Source: a virus | Length of the DNA: 49,453 nt | Virus record (IMG/VR): IMGVR_UViG_3300005581_000020 | Location: 1 to 49,453 of that record | Direction: 5' to 3' (one strand) | Shown: positions 30,016 through 41,200 of the stretch, in pieces | How positions within the stretch are numbered: the stretch's first letter is position 1 | Layout of the letters: every line of letters starts with the position of its first letter | Notes under the pieces: generated by a model | Seen by the model: only the letters and a program-made list of their open reading frames with translations | Databases searched by the model: none | Told to the model about the DNA's origin: nothing | Translations under genes and position numbers: made by a program

Positions 30016-31905
30016 ATGTCAACTCCTTTAAAAGCGCCGCCACCAACTAGAAATACTCCAAAATCGGGATATTCTGGGCAAGGTGATGTGACACCGCCTG
30101 GCGCGTTTAAAGTGATAAAAATGAACTTAATTAGTTCGACGGGAATATCAAAAGATATAAGAAACCTAGTCGAATCATTTACAATTACTTCAGAATTATT
30201 TTCTCCAGTAGTAACATTTTCTGCAACGATACGCGATAATCAAAATTTATTTGAGCCAGTTAATGGCGAGGCATTTAAAATATGCGGCCAAGAAAATATT
30301 GAAATAGAAATTGATGTACTTGACCCAGTCATTGACGGCGCCCCTACAATTAAACACACATTTTCAGTAAAGGAGTATCCAACACTTACACGCACTTTAG
30401 ACTTTCCAGACGTTCAAATTTATACTGTTTTGGCAATATCGGATTTTGCATATCGCAGCAGCCTAATGAAGATATGTAGACCACTTTTTCAAGGACAACC
30501 TTTAGAAAAAAATATAGAAAGTATTTTTAAAGATGATTTAGGTCTGACTGAATTTAAAGTTTATGGAACAGTAGAAAATAACTTTGATGGAATTATAAAC
30601 ATTCAGAGACCATTACAGGCCGCAGAATGGTTGAGATCGCGATCATTTCATGGCAACTCTCCATTCTTTTTACATAGTGATACTACCAAGTCGGGAGAAA
30701 TATTTATGTCATCATGGACACAGTTGTCTTTAGGGCCTTTACGAGCAAAATTTACTTTTAGACCATTTTCTACTAAAGAACCCGGTACCCGCAAGCATAC
30801 TCTTGAAGAGCGAAGTAAAATACTGAGTATGACGTCTTCAATTAAACTCGATCGGTTAAAGTCTGCAAATTCTGGAGCATATGCTAGTCGATATAATATT
30901 ACAGATTTCACAGCAAAGTCATTTTATATTTCAGACTTTATAAGTGCAACGCCAGACGCAGAAAATGATTGGATTCCACGAAAATATAAAATTACGAAAA
31001 GAGATGGAACGGTTGCGTCAGAACCAATGAATAACATACCAAGTTCTGCTATTGTGAGCGCACACACAAATAGCAGTTCACTGGGTGGTGGACTAGACTA
31101 TAACTCTATTACGTCAAGTACTGACAAATTGCCATATGCTAGAGCACTTCAAGCTAGGTTAAATGAATCAACACACGAGATTGTCGTTTATGGTCGCTTT
31201 TCGATGCAAGCCGGATCAAAAATAGAATTAAAGGTGATGAAAACCAAGGTGGGAAATGACAAAGCAGTAACATCAGAACCTGACCCACTTGCTTCTGGAA
31301 AATATATTATACTTGTTTCATCATCAATTTTTTCAGAAGGAATATATACAAATAAACTAAAACTTGCTAAATTAGTCCCAGGACTAATTGGCGAAATTAT
31401 GGAACCAACAGGAGCAATGACAGCAAATAAAAGTGGAATAGAAGGCATTACTAGCATCACAAACCCACCACCATCCGCTGACGCAAATAACGACGGTACT
31501 ATCAGTGACTCTGAACGCGATAATTATGTCAAGAGTTTAGGCAACACTACACGGGGTGGAACTGGGGTTAAAATAACTAGTTATGGTCAAGCGAATGACA
31601 GCACCGGAGACAGCAACACGCAGGCGCAGAGGGGATTTGCCAACAACCTACTCAGGGAGGGATCTGTTGCGCTTTCCCCAGACATTTACAACCAGTACAA
31701 ACCGGCGATTGGTTCGGCGGTGTATGTTAACGGTCAACACGTCGGTTATTATGAAGATAGAACTCCAGCTGGTTATAATGGACAAAATTTTGGCCAGACT
31801 ATTGACGTCTATGACCCCAACAACCGCTTAGGTCCTGTTCTAAAAAACGCCGGTGATGCGCAGCTCACTTTTGGACCGGCACGTCCACAAATTTCAAATC
31901 CATGA
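30016..31905 (+). CDS. gp27: gp27-like baseplate hub protein with C-terminal wall-directed domain
   Basis: 629 aa. Residues ~25-470 are a gp27-type hub: VESFTITSELFSPVVTFSAT, TRTLDFPDVQIYTVLAI, INIQRPLQAAEWLR and LPYARALQARLNE. Residues ~488-505 (DANNDGTISDSERDNYV) form an EF-hand/dockerin-like calcium loop. Residues ~515-610 resemble a 3D/double-psi barrel domain (VALSPDIY, GYYEDRT, QTIDVYDPNN, supplying three Asp). T4 gp27 is only 391 aa and lacks these. The 3' part (31590-31840) is visibly richer in G+C than the rest. Coupled to gp5 by ATGA. Confidence 0.75.
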   Translation: MSTPLKAPPPTRNTPKSGYSGQGDVTPPGAFKVIKMNLISSTGISKDIRNLVESFTITSELFSPVVTFSATIRDNQNLFEPVNGEAFKICGQENIEIEIDVLDPVIDGAPTIKHTFSVKEYPTLTRTLDFPDVQIYTVLAISDFAYRSSLMKICRPLFQGQPLEKNIESIFKDDLGLTEFKVYGTVENNFDGIINIQRPLQAAEWLRSRSFHGNSPFFLHSDTTKSGEIFMSSWTQLSLGPLRAKFTFRPFSTKEPGTRKHTLEERSKILSMTSSIKLDRLKSANSGAYASRYNITDFTAKSFYISDFISATPDAENDWIPRKYKITKRDGTVASEPMNNIPSSAIVSAHTNSSSLGGGLDYNSITSSTDKLPYARALQARLNESTHEIVVYGRFSMQAGSKIELKVMKTKVGNDKAVTSEPDPLASGKYIILVSSSIFSEGIYTNKLKLAKLVPGLIGEIMEPTGAMTANKSGIEGITSITNPPPSADANNDGTISDSERDNYVKSLGNTTRGGTGVKITSYGQANDSTGDSNTQAQRGFANNLLREGSVALSPDIYNQYKPAIGSAVYVNGQHVGYYEDRTPAGYNGQNFGQTIDVYDPNNRLGPVLKNAGDAQLTFGPARPQISNP

Positions 31906-32855
31906 GAATTGATCATTGGTTTGCTGCTATTGTAACAAATATCGCCGATCCGCTTGGTGCAGGTCGCGTGCAGGTTCGCTGCTATGAGTATCATGAACTT
32001 GACGATGCAAATAGAATACCAGACGAAAGATTACCTTGGGCCACGCCAATGTTGCCAATTACGAGTGCCAGTAGTTCTGGGGTAGGCACTAGCGCTACGG
32101 GATTAATGGTCGGCAGTTGGGTATTTGGTTTTTTTAGAGACGAAGATTTACAAGATCCAGTTGTAATTGCAACAATACCTGGAGCTACAAACTTAAGTGG
32201 TGGCGGGGCCGATGTTCCAGGCGATGCATCCGCATTTTCTGTTGGTGCTTCATTTGCAAGCGCAACAAATACTTCTCAATATGTGGGAGATGCGCCAATA
32301 GCAAATACTGCAAACACTACAGCCTTTGGTGACAAAGCTATGCCTGGAGCGGCAGGCGGGATTGTAGGACCACCTGCACCGGCCACTGTATATACAAAGA
32401 CTCTTGAGAATAAATCTAATTTTGTTACTAACGGCGCAAATATGGCTGGCCTAAATTCTGAATTTAGACAGCGGTGTGAAAATATGGCAGCGGAATACAC
32501 GCAAATAACTGGTAAAAGAATGACTGTAACCGGTAAAAGAAGCGCTTATAGAACATATGACGAACAAGTTCAGATTTATAATACTGCTAGAAAAGGATAT
32601 GCAGCAACACCAGGAACATCCAATCATGGGTTTGGATTTGCCCTCGATGTTAATTCTGCAGACGTTAATAAAGCTGCACAACTAGGTCTTTTAGCAAAAC
32701 ACCGTTTATTTAGACCAATGTTAAGTAGTAAACTATATGAGCCATGGCATATAGAACCTATAGGACTTGACAGAAATTATCTGGCGCAATATCGTGGCCG
32801 AAAAGAGTCTGGGAAATTTACTGGAGATCAACTTGGCATTGCCTTGCCAACATAA
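31902..32855 (+). CDS. gp5: gp5-like central spike protein with M15 (VanY-type) peptidase
   Basis: 317 aa. Residues 1-95: OB-fold of gp5/VgrG type (HWFAAIVTNIADPLGAGRVQ, LPWATPMLP, GSWVFGFFRD). Residues 96-165: Ala/Gly-rich linker. Residues ~170-300: M15 D,D-peptidase with SAYRTYDEQ (Arg217), SNHGFGFALD giving zinc His242 and Asp249, and EPWH giving His283. T4 gp5 carries a lysozyme here; this phage has a peptide-cutting enzyme instead to open the peptidoglycan during injection. The T4 beta-helix part is absent and encoded by the next gene. Confidence 0.87.
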   Translation: MRIDHWFAAIVTNIADPLGAGRVQVRCYEYHELDDANRIPDERLPWATPMLPITSASSSGVGTSATGLMVGSWVFGFFRDEDLQDPVVIATIPGATNLSGGGADVPGDASAFSVGASFASATNTSQYVGDAPIANTANTTAFGDKAMPGAAGGIVGPPAPATVYTKTLENKSNFVTNGANMAGLNSEFRQRCENMAAEYTQITGKRMTVTGKRSAYRTYDEQVQIYNTARKGYAATPGTSNHGFGFALDVNSADVNKAAQLGLLAKHRLFRPMLSSKLYEPWHIEPIGLDRNYLAQYRGRKESGKFTGDQLGIALPT

Positions 32856-32890
32856 CAGTTAATTTTAATTATATATAGAATACGTAAACT

Positions 32891-33727
32891 ATGTCAAATA
32901 ATACATATAATCAGCCATTCCCAGTTGATCAGTCAGTGTATCCATACAATCATGTGACACAGACTAGAGCTGGACATATATTTGAAGTTGATGACACGCT
33001 TGGTAATGAACGCATACATGAAAAACATAAGACTGGTACATTTCGTGAAATACGTCCTGATGGGTCAAAGGTTACGGTCGTAGTGTCTGATCGACACACC
33101 ACAGTTTGTGGAAGTGACTTTGTAACAATTACTGGCGACGCAAATATTACAATAAATGGTTCTGCAAACTTAACAGTTAATGGAAACTACAACCTAGAAG
33201 TTAATGGTAGTATGAATACAACCGTAAAAGGTGAATATAAATTAAAGGTTGGCGCATCATATAAAAATGAAGTTGGTGGCGACAAAGCGGAAAATATTGT
33301 TGGTAAAAAGGATAGTATAGTTGGTAATGGTGTAAGTAATACAGTTCGAGCTGGAGGAGTAATTAGTATGGTGATTGGTAGCATTGAGGAAACTGTCCTC
33401 GGTGGTTATACTGGGGCATTTACCGGTTCATGCGACATAACAGGAGCGCTTGGAGTAAGTCTATCAGCACCAGCCGGAGCAGCTACCCTTGGTGGACTCT
33501 CTGCTTCGGTCGACAGTGCAACAGTACTGAATTTAACTTCACTCGCCGCAACAAACATGACTTCAACTTATACTAATATATCTACTGCATTAGTAACTAT
33601 ATTAGTGGGTTCACTAATTGCCACTGGAGACGTTAGATCATTGGCTGGCACCCGAGGTTTAAATACTCACATGCATGCTGCTGGCGGATATATGAGTGGC
33701 TTAACTACTATACCATTGGTTGGATAA
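32891..33727 (+). CDS. gp5C-like beta-helical spike protein
   Basis: 278 aa. HIFEVDDTLGNERI, HKTGTFREIRPDGSKV and DRHTTVCGSDF are followed by octad-like beta repeats (ITINGSANLTVNGNYNLEVN) typical of the triple-stranded needle of T4 gp5C and VgrG tips. Residues ~165-250 continue as Ser/Ala/Thr-rich strands; a HMHAAGG motif near the end could bind a metal at the tip. In T4 this part arises by cleavage of gp5; here it is its own gene 35 nt after the gp5-like gene. It should form the membrane-piercing spike. Confidence 0.82.
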   Translation: MSNNTYNQPFPVDQSVYPYNHVTQTRAGHIFEVDDTLGNERIHEKHKTGTFREIRPDGSKVTVVVSDRHTTVCGSDFVTITGDANITINGSANLTVNGNYNLEVNGSMNTTVKGEYKLKVGASYKNEVGGDKAENIVGKKDSIVGNGVSNTVRAGGVISMVIGSIEETVLGGYTGAFTGSCDITGALGVSLSAPAGAATLGGLSASVDSATVLNLTSLAATNMTSTYTNISTALVTILVGSLIATGDVRSLAGTRGLNTHMHAAGGYMSGLTTIPLVG

Positions 33728-33731
33728 TATT

Positions 33732-35882
33732 ATGGCACAAATTGATCCATTTTTATATATTGTACTTGCTGACGAACCGGGACGCAAGTATGATAAGTGG
33801 AGTCCGGTTGAAAAAACATACGACGGAACTACAAAGGATGTTATAGATCTAATTGATACAATCTTTATAGTTACCCAGGTGGCAGAAGACTTGCCGCTAG
33901 GTGGACGTATTCCATGGGAGATTCAAGAAATACCATTAAATCAAATAACGTATGAATTAGAATATAATAGCGGAATAGAAGCATTGCCAAATGATCCGAT
34001 AAATGTCGGTCGCTATGACTATACCTTTTCTGCTACATACGTTCGTACTTCCGGGCCATATAGCGGAACATATAAATGTTATTTTAGTACAAATTATAAT
34101 GCGGTTATTCCAACAGGCATACCTACTCCAAATATCGAATTAGTTAGTTTTGCTCCCGGTCCCAATCCAGATCCAAATTTTGACAATGATACTGGTTTAC
34201 AATATCCTGAAGCGCGTATAAATCAATACAAGTATCTTATTATAGAGCCTGCTCTGCTGACCATTACATTTACTGATACTGAAATATCATATACTGGAAG
34301 TCCATTAAATCCAGAATATGTTACAGTTCCCGAAAATGTACCAGTAAGACTGCAATACACTGGTGATAACGTACTTTCTCCACTTGCTGCGCCAATAGAA
34401 ATTGGCACATATTCAGTAACTGCAATATCTCTCGATTTTAATTATACCGGAAAGCAGACGGCGTCATTTAATATTATTCCAATATCTACTACCGCGGCAG
34501 CGGCCACTGCCGCTGTGGATCAGCGGAAAATAGATATTCTTGAGGTAGAAGTGCTGCCTGCACTTTATGGGTCATCCAACAGGTCATCTACTGGTTCATC
34601 TACAGAAAAAATGACAGCAAAAGAGTTTGCGCAGACTGGAGTATTGAGTATACTAGATGAAACTGATATACGCGGACTTGTGGGTGGTGCTGTTGGCTTG
34701 GCAGGAACCGCAAATGCTATTGCTGACTGTGCTAAAAATTTACCACAAAAATTAATGAAAGCGGTAATTGCAAAGGTTGCCACTCTTCTATTAAGTTATA
34801 TACCAGGACTAGCTATTATAAACTTAATAACAAAAGTATTAGAACTCATAAACACGGTACAAAAAATATTAGCTCTTATTGAATTTATCAAAAACAACCC
34901 ATATGCATTTTTAAATATGGTATTAGAGGCAAGCGGAGCCTATGCCGCAGTTGGCCAACTTGCAAATGATGCAGTTGCATCACTTACAACCCAATTTCCA
35001 GCTGTCACTGGGGCGATTGGAGATGTTGGCGGCTTTGTGAAAGGCATAGCTGATGGAGCCATAGATCTTTGTAATGCCCTAGATGCGGCGGGCAATCCGA
35101 TTTCTCAATTCGTAAAGGCAGATAATACAAAGTCACCAGAACCAGTTATTGGATTTAATCCAGCGGTGTTTCGTCAACCTTTAGAAGCAAAAGCAAAGTA
35201 TGATCAATTTCAACTTCAAATTCGCGGATCGCTTAATAAAGATAATGATAAACTTAATGCCTTACGAAATGAAGGAAATGAAATTGGCTTATATGAATAT
35301 GCTGCAATGCTCACATCTGTACATGAACTTGCATACAATTACCATGACCAAGTTGCCTCTAGGGGCGGTGGAACAGGACTAATGACTGGAAATAGTCTGT
35401 CATCGGGTGGATTGGATTCTGACTCGTTGTATGATATGCTTGGTGAAGCTGCTGGTACAATAGCAGCACTAACACCAGCTGGCTCAAGTTCAACAAACTC
35501 CGGTTTAAGTTCTGGCATAAATGCCGCTTCAAATGCTATTGGTGGAGTAACAACTGGCGCTTCAGCTGTTGGAAATTTCTTAGCTGGAGGAAACATTGCT
35601 TCTCTAGCTGGACTAAAGAGCGGTTTTAATTTTGCCGTAAAAGATACTCTAACTAAAAACCCAACATGGTCATCTGAAACTATTAATGACTATAACAAGC
35701 GAGTAAATGCAATAAAGGGCGACATAGAAAGTAATGCTGACGCAATACAAAATAATCCCGCAAATCTCACGTTGACACCTGCATCACAGATTAGTTCATC
35801 TAGTTCATCGTCATCTAGTTCGTCTTCACTGACTGCAAGTTTATCCAAGTCTTCACCGCTGTTTGCCAGTATTGGAAAATAA
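33732..35882 (+). CDS. Baseplate-associated structural protein with MBG-like domain
   Basis: 716 aa from ATG 33732 (a TTG at 33720 would overlap the previous gene). Residues ~85-170: beta-sandwich-like part. Residues ~174-250: MBG/bacterial Ig-like domain (EISYTGSPLNPEYVTVPE, EIGTYSVTAISLDFNYTG). Residues ~290-640: helical, with a hydrophobic segment (LLLSYIPGLAIINLITKVLE). C-terminus: run of Ser. It lies between the spike and gp25 in the late operon, so a virion role is likely. Family not recognised as a whole. Confidence 0.65.
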   Translation: MAQIDPFLYIVLADEPGRKYDKWSPVEKTYDGTTKDVIDLIDTIFIVTQVAEDLPLGGRIPWEIQEIPLNQITYELEYNSGIEALPNDPINVGRYDYTFSATYVRTSGPYSGTYKCYFSTNYNAVIPTGIPTPNIELVSFAPGPNPDPNFDNDTGLQYPEARINQYKYLIIEPALLTITFTDTEISYTGSPLNPEYVTVPENVPVRLQYTGDNVLSPLAAPIEIGTYSVTAISLDFNYTGKQTASFNIIPISTTAAAATAAVDQRKIDILEVEVLPALYGSSNRSSTGSSTEKMTAKEFAQTGVLSILDETDIRGLVGGAVGLAGTANAIADCAKNLPQKLMKAVIAKVATLLLSYIPGLAIINLITKVLELINTVQKILALIEFIKNNPYAFLNMVLEASGAYAAVGQLANDAVASLTTQFPAVTGAIGDVGGFVKGIADGAIDLCNALDAAGNPISQFVKADNTKSPEPVIGFNPAVFRQPLEAKAKYDQFQLQIRGSLNKDNDKLNALRNEGNEIGLYEYAAMLTSVHELAYNYHDQVASRGGGTGLMTGNSLSSGGLDSDSLYDMLGEAAGTIAALTPAGSSSTNSGLSSGINAASNAIGGVTTGASAVGNFLAGGNIASLAGLKSGFNFAVKDTLTKNPTWSSETINDYNKRVNAIKGDIESNADAIQNNPANLTLTPASQISSSSSSSSSSSSLTASLSKSSPLFASIGK

Positions 35883-35890
35883 ATAACTTG

Positions 35891-35898
35891 TATAAATA
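35891..35898 (+). promoter_or_regulatory. T4-type late promoter box
   Basis: TATAAATA with only 4 nt before the gp25 ATG (35903). A transcript from it would be leaderless. Confidence 0.8.
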
Positions 35899-35902
35899 GA
35901 AT

Positions 35903-36334
35903 ATGAGCCGTAACTTGTCAGACTACAATGACTCCAGAGCAACAGTTGTTGCTAGGAAAAATTTGTACTCAGATATTGATAATAGTTTTAATGTACATCC
36001 AATTTATAACGATATATTGCCAATATTTGATATTGACTCAGTAAAACAAAGTTTAAAAAACTTGTTACTAACTAATCAATATGACCGATGTTTTCAACCA
36101 AACGTATATTCCAATATATCAGCCCTATTGTTTGAAAATGCTGATATATTTTCTGAACTGGAATTAAAAGAAAAAATAGAAAACGTAATTGATATATATG
36201 AACCGCGAATAAGTAACTATGAAGTTACAGTTTCCGATGACTCTGACAGAAATGCATATAAAGTTTTTATTAAATTTGAAACATCATATGATTCATCTTC
36301 TGAAATAACAATATATTTAACTCGTATACGATAA
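35903..36334 (+). CDS. gp25: gp25-like baseplate wedge protein
   Basis: 143 aa (T4 gp25: 132). SVKQSLKNLLLTNQYDRCFQ and NVYSNISALLFENAD match the gp25/GpW family: the start of the sheath-like handle that links gp6 wedges to the sheath. A conserved acid-rich segment YEPRISNYEVTV follows. Located right before gp6 with a 1-nt overlap (TAATG), the usual order in contractile systems. Confidence 0.88.
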   Translation: MSRNLSDYNDSRATVVARKNLYSDIDNSFNVHPIYNDILPIFDIDSVKQSLKNLLLTNQYDRCFQPNVYSNISALLFENADIFSELELKEKIENVIDIYEPRISNYEVTVSDDSDRNAYKVFIKFETSYDSSSEITIYLTRIR

Positions 36335-38220
36335 TGGAAATTCCTACACAATCAGTAGCAGTCACAGAATTAGATTTTGATGCCATAAAGGCATCACTTA
36401 TAGATTATTTTAAAACGCAAGACAGTCCATTTAAGGATTGGGACTATACTGGTTCTGGTTTGAATATGTTGGTTGATGTGCTTTCTCATAACACCCACTA
36501 CAACGCGATACTCGCCCACATGGCAGTAAATGAGAGTTTTATTGATTCTGCTCAATTGCGGCAAAACGTTGTATCTGCAGCAAAATTGATTGGATATACA
36601 CCACGCAGCGCAGCAGCATCAAAGGCAACGGTTTCGATTGAAGTAACCCCCCGCACTAATAATGTAAATGAGTTTATATTACCAGCTGGTGGGATTTTCT
36701 CTTCAAATATAAGCAATCAACCGCGCAGTAATACAACATACAGATTTACTAATCTGTATGATATCGTTTGTCGTAGAAATTCAAGGGGAACATTAACTGC
36801 GTCAAATGTTGATATTTTTCAAGGAGAAATAGTAACAAAAAGAATTCAAATAAATTCTGCACAAAGCAATAATGAGTATATTATAGACGACAAAAACATA
36901 GATATAAGCACATTAAAGGTAGCAGTCTTTCAAAATGGACGATCAGAAATAAATGAAGTATATTATAGATTTTCTGATATAAACACTACTAATAGTTTGT
37001 CACCAATTTATTTCTTGTATGAAAATTATAATGGAAACTATGTAATATCATTTGGTAATGGAGTTATTGGTAAAAAACCAGACAACCTTAATATTTTACA
37101 ACTTGATTACCTGATTACAGATGGCGATGCGTCAAATGGAGCAAATAATTTCAACTATGTTAGTTCTTTATCTAGTACTGAAATTATTGGTAACCCAAAC
37201 CCAGTTACTATATTTTCTGCGCGAGGCGGATCAACGCGAGAATCAACTAATAGTATAAAATATAATGCGCCGCTGCAATATATCTCACAAAATCGTGCCG
37301 TAACAGCAGATGACTACAAAACTTTAATATATGGAAATTTTCCAAATATAAAATCTATATCTGTATGGGGCGGAGAAGAAAATGACCCGCCACGATATGG
37401 AACAGTTTTTGTTTCAATCCGAAAAAATAAAGATGTTAATACGGAATCTGACTTTTTGACAAATGGCGAAAAGGAAGATATATTAACTTATCTACGAGAT
37501 AAGAAAGTACTCTCTATATTTCCAGAAATAATTGATCCAGACTATGTAAATATTGTGCTTGACGTGTTGTTTAAGTATAACCGAAACCTTACTACGTATA
37601 GTAAGGTTGGCCTTGAAACTAAGGTCAAAGAGGCAATATCTAATTTTAATACACAATATTTAGATTCATTTGATGGCGTATTTCGTCATTCATTTTTAAC
37701 AAAAACAGTTGATGGCTCAAACCCAGCCATATTAAATTCACATGTTAGAATTTATGTTTCTAAAAGTGCATATTTTATTGTTGACCGCCCGGAAAAAATA
37801 ACTATTAAGTATGGTGTTCCCCTTACCGTAGATAATGGTGTCTCTATTACATATTCTAGTAGTTGGAATTATGACGGAGTGACATACTACATAGGAGACA
37901 CTGAAAGTACTAAATCAAGTGATATTAGATCACTATTCATATACTACTATGACTCTAATAATATACCAATTATAAAGGAAGCAAATGTTGGAACAATTAC
38001 ATTAAGCACCGGAACTGTTGAATTAGACCCAATACTCACTGATGAAACTACCAAAATAACCCTAGATCTTATACCTCTTTCAAATGATATTGCTCCTAAG
38101 AGAAATCAACTTATACAAATTGATACTACACGACTAAATGTGTATGGCGAAGTTGATACAATAGCAGTTGGAGGATCAAGTCGGGCAGTTGAATACAAAA
38201 CATTTAATAGAGACCGATAA
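36334..38220 (+). CDS. gp6: gp6-like baseplate wedge protein
   Basis: 628 aa (T4 gp6: 660). N-terminal TELDFDAIKASLIDYFKTQD, then YTGSGLNMLVDVLSHNTHYN and MAVNESFIDSAQLRQNVVSA are family hallmarks of gp6/baseplate J-like proteins. Middle: GNGVIGKKP and RAVTADDYKTLIYGNFPNI. gp6 dimers form the ring that ties wedges together and changes shape on contraction. Start overlaps the gp25 stop. The next gene begins 2 nt after its stop. Confidence 0.93.
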   Translation: MEIPTQSVAVTELDFDAIKASLIDYFKTQDSPFKDWDYTGSGLNMLVDVLSHNTHYNAILAHMAVNESFIDSAQLRQNVVSAAKLIGYTPRSAAASKATVSIEVTPRTNNVNEFILPAGGIFSSNISNQPRSNTTYRFTNLYDIVCRRNSRGTLTASNVDIFQGEIVTKRIQINSAQSNNEYIIDDKNIDISTLKVAVFQNGRSEINEVYYRFSDINTTNSLSPIYFLYENYNGNYVISFGNGVIGKKPDNLNILQLDYLITDGDASNGANNFNYVSSLSSTEIIGNPNPVTIFSARGGSTRESTNSIKYNAPLQYISQNRAVTADDYKTLIYGNFPNIKSISVWGGEENDPPRYGTVFVSIRKNKDVNTESDFLTNGEKEDILTYLRDKKVLSIFPEIIDPDYVNIVLDVLFKYNRNLTTYSKVGLETKVKEAISNFNTQYLDSFDGVFRHSFLTKTVDGSNPAILNSHVRIYVSKSAYFIVDRPEKITIKYGVPLTVDNGVSITYSSSWNYDGVTYYIGDTESTKSSDIRSLFIYYYDSNNIPIIKEANVGTITLSTGTVELDPILTDETTKITLDLIPLSNDIAPKRNQLIQIDTTRLNVYGEVDTIAVGGSSRAVEYKTFNRDR

Positions 38221-38222
38221 AT

Positions 38223-41200
38223 ATGCTTCTAAGTATAGCAAATTCTCGTCCACGTAATATGGAGTCTATTGGAGTCGCTGGACTCTATCCGCCTTCTTTG
38301 CAAGAATCAGCGACTTCGATTATAGAATTTATTGAGTTATACTATGATTATTTAAATACTACCGGTTTGCCATCAAATGAGATTGCAAACATTACACGAG
38401 ATAAGGATATTGATATTGTATCAAACAAGTATTTAACAGAAATACAGAGTTTAATAGGACGAAATATACCAAACAGTCGTGTAATTGATAAAGTTACGTT
38501 GTACAGAGTTATTATACAGTATTATCGTACTCGCGGGTCAGAAGACAGTATACATACATTTTTTAAAATTTTCTTTGATGAAATTGTAGATATATTCTAT
38601 CCTCGCGAGTATCTTTTTGACTTGTCTGGCGGTCGAGGTAAGTGGAGTCCAATTAATATACCAACTCGGCGCAAAACATATACAAATCCAAATAAAGTTA
38701 CGCTGCAGATAAAGTCAGATTATAAAATAGGACCATTCCCGCTATCAGATATTGGTCCATATTCAGTAACACTAAAGGCAATTAAAAAGAATATATGGAC
38801 GTATGGTGGCGGCGCGCAATCCGTCAACTTGCCATATGTTGAAAAAACAAATATTGCTGACGAGGAGGAGGACCCAATTTATCGATGGGTTTATAGGTAT
38901 AAAGATTTTAGTATCTTTAGTACAAATGACACAAATTGGCCAGACGAAGCTGTATGGGAAATAGTGTCTCGCAATATTGAGTATTCTCCGCTTCCGTCTG
39001 GATTTTCACTCTTAGAGTCTGGATCGTCTGCTATGCTACAAAATGGTCAATCTGCTTTACTTGAAAATGCAGATATTAACGCACCAATTGAAACTAAAAA
39101 TATTGATTATAGCACACTCACTATCACAGAAGATAAGCCTGTATTTGAAGACGAATTAATCGTTGATGAAACTAAAATCGTTGATGAGACCGGGACTGTG
39201 TTAATCCCCGGTAACTCTTTGATTGACGAAAAGACGTCGCCAAACTTATTTGCAACAGAACGCATAATACAAAGTCGCACTGAACTTGATGATTTAATTG
39301 ATATTGCAACGTTTGGTATTACTACTGAAGCAGATACACAGTTGCAAGTTGAACGCGGTGCAGAGCTCAGAGTAACTGCAATTGTAACAGAAAAAGCTGG
39401 TGGATTTACCTATATAGTTAATAATACAAATATTGAGTATTACCATACATTTGAAGTGGCGGCTTTTCCAGAATATACTTTTAAAGCTGGAGATATTGTT
39501 CATTCACTTGAAGATGTTACGGATCTAACTGATAATACTGATTTTTCTTATTCAAGAATTTACCGTTCTAGTGATTTAGACCCTATAACTTGGGTCGAAA
39601 TTGATAAGAATACTGAAGTTTGGAATTATGACGATAACAGATCATTTGCGTCAGACTTATATAAACTACATGACGGTGAATATTGGCAAAAATATTCATA
39701 TCGTATACGCTCACGACTTCCACAAGAAGACTGGGTAAATGACTATCTACGATTTATCCACCCAGCTGGATTAAAACTATTTAGTGCAATACTTTACGAA
39801 TTTATTTCACGTGCAACCTGGAACAATTTAATCGATTACTCAGTTAAAAAGCCGCAGGACAGTTATCGCTGGCTAAATGTATATGACCCCCCAGTCATTG
39901 GTTACCACACCCCTAGGCATCAACCAGGTTGGCTATCGGGTAATAACCGTCTACTAACTGTAATTCTAGAATATTTAAAGAGCAGCAGCACTGAAGACGA
40001 CTATGTAAGACTAATGACTTACGTTATCACTATCTTCTCTCAAAATAGCAACCTGCGAGATAAGACAGTATACGCAAACTATCAAGGGTGGTTAAAATAT
40101 CTTGATCCAAATGAGCTTATATGTGGAATAAGCGATAAGACTATTGATGAAGCGAGCTCTGTTTGGGACAAGACAAAAAGAAATGTATTTAGTAATATTT
40201 CATCTTTTGTCAATTTTAAAATTAAAGACCAATCATACTACCCATGGTTCTACAGTGAACTTATTGGTCTTGACCTGGTATACGAAGACACTGATTTAAA
40301 TTATTTTGAAGGTTTAATTGAATTAGTTAGCGATGAATTAGAACCGAATTACGTTGGTAGCACACTTGAAGAAAAGGAATCACTTATATATCGACATGCG
40401 CTTGAAAAACAAGACGGCATAGATGATTTTATAACAGAAAATGTAATAGATTCATTTGTCACAGAAGGTCAAATCAATCCTAGCATAGTATCAAGCCTAT
40501 TTTCTAATAAGGAGGTACTAAATGAAAATGAAGTTGTACGTTTCTATGCACTCACTAAATATATACCAAACGATACTGTTTTGTATTGGGGCGTTTCAGA
40601 CTCAAATGTGTCTCAGCAGTATGGGGAATGCGTTGTAAAAAATGGTGTAGCCGTCTTTAAGTTAGTTCCGCTGTTAAATATGTCAACCGGATCACCTCAA
40701 ACATTTACGGCAACGATTCGTCAAGGATCACCTACTGGACCAATACTTGCTCATAGCGCACCAGTTACAGTAAATGATAACACTGCTGCTCCAACATACT
40801 CGATAGTTTCAACAGCAAACAGCGTAATTGAGGGTGGAGCGATACCATTTACGGTGTCGACCTCGAATGTTGACGATACCGAAGCACTATACTACAGCGT
40901 GACACTTCCAAATGATTTGACTCCAATATTGGGAGGACTAGTCATTAAGAATGGTACCGCGTCATTTACACTTATTGCGATTCCAGACACTCTAAACACA
41001 GAAGAACCTGAATCATTTAATGTTAAGTTGTATGCTTGTGATAGCGCTGGATTAGTTGCGGCGACTAGCACTGATATAGAAATATTAGACGCATATAAAT
41101 TATGGGATTTTTCCACAACATCTTCGTCTACTTTAATTGGATTTAAAGTTACCACGGCGGCAGCAATAGACGTTAGTATTGGTTGGACTGATGGCTCACT

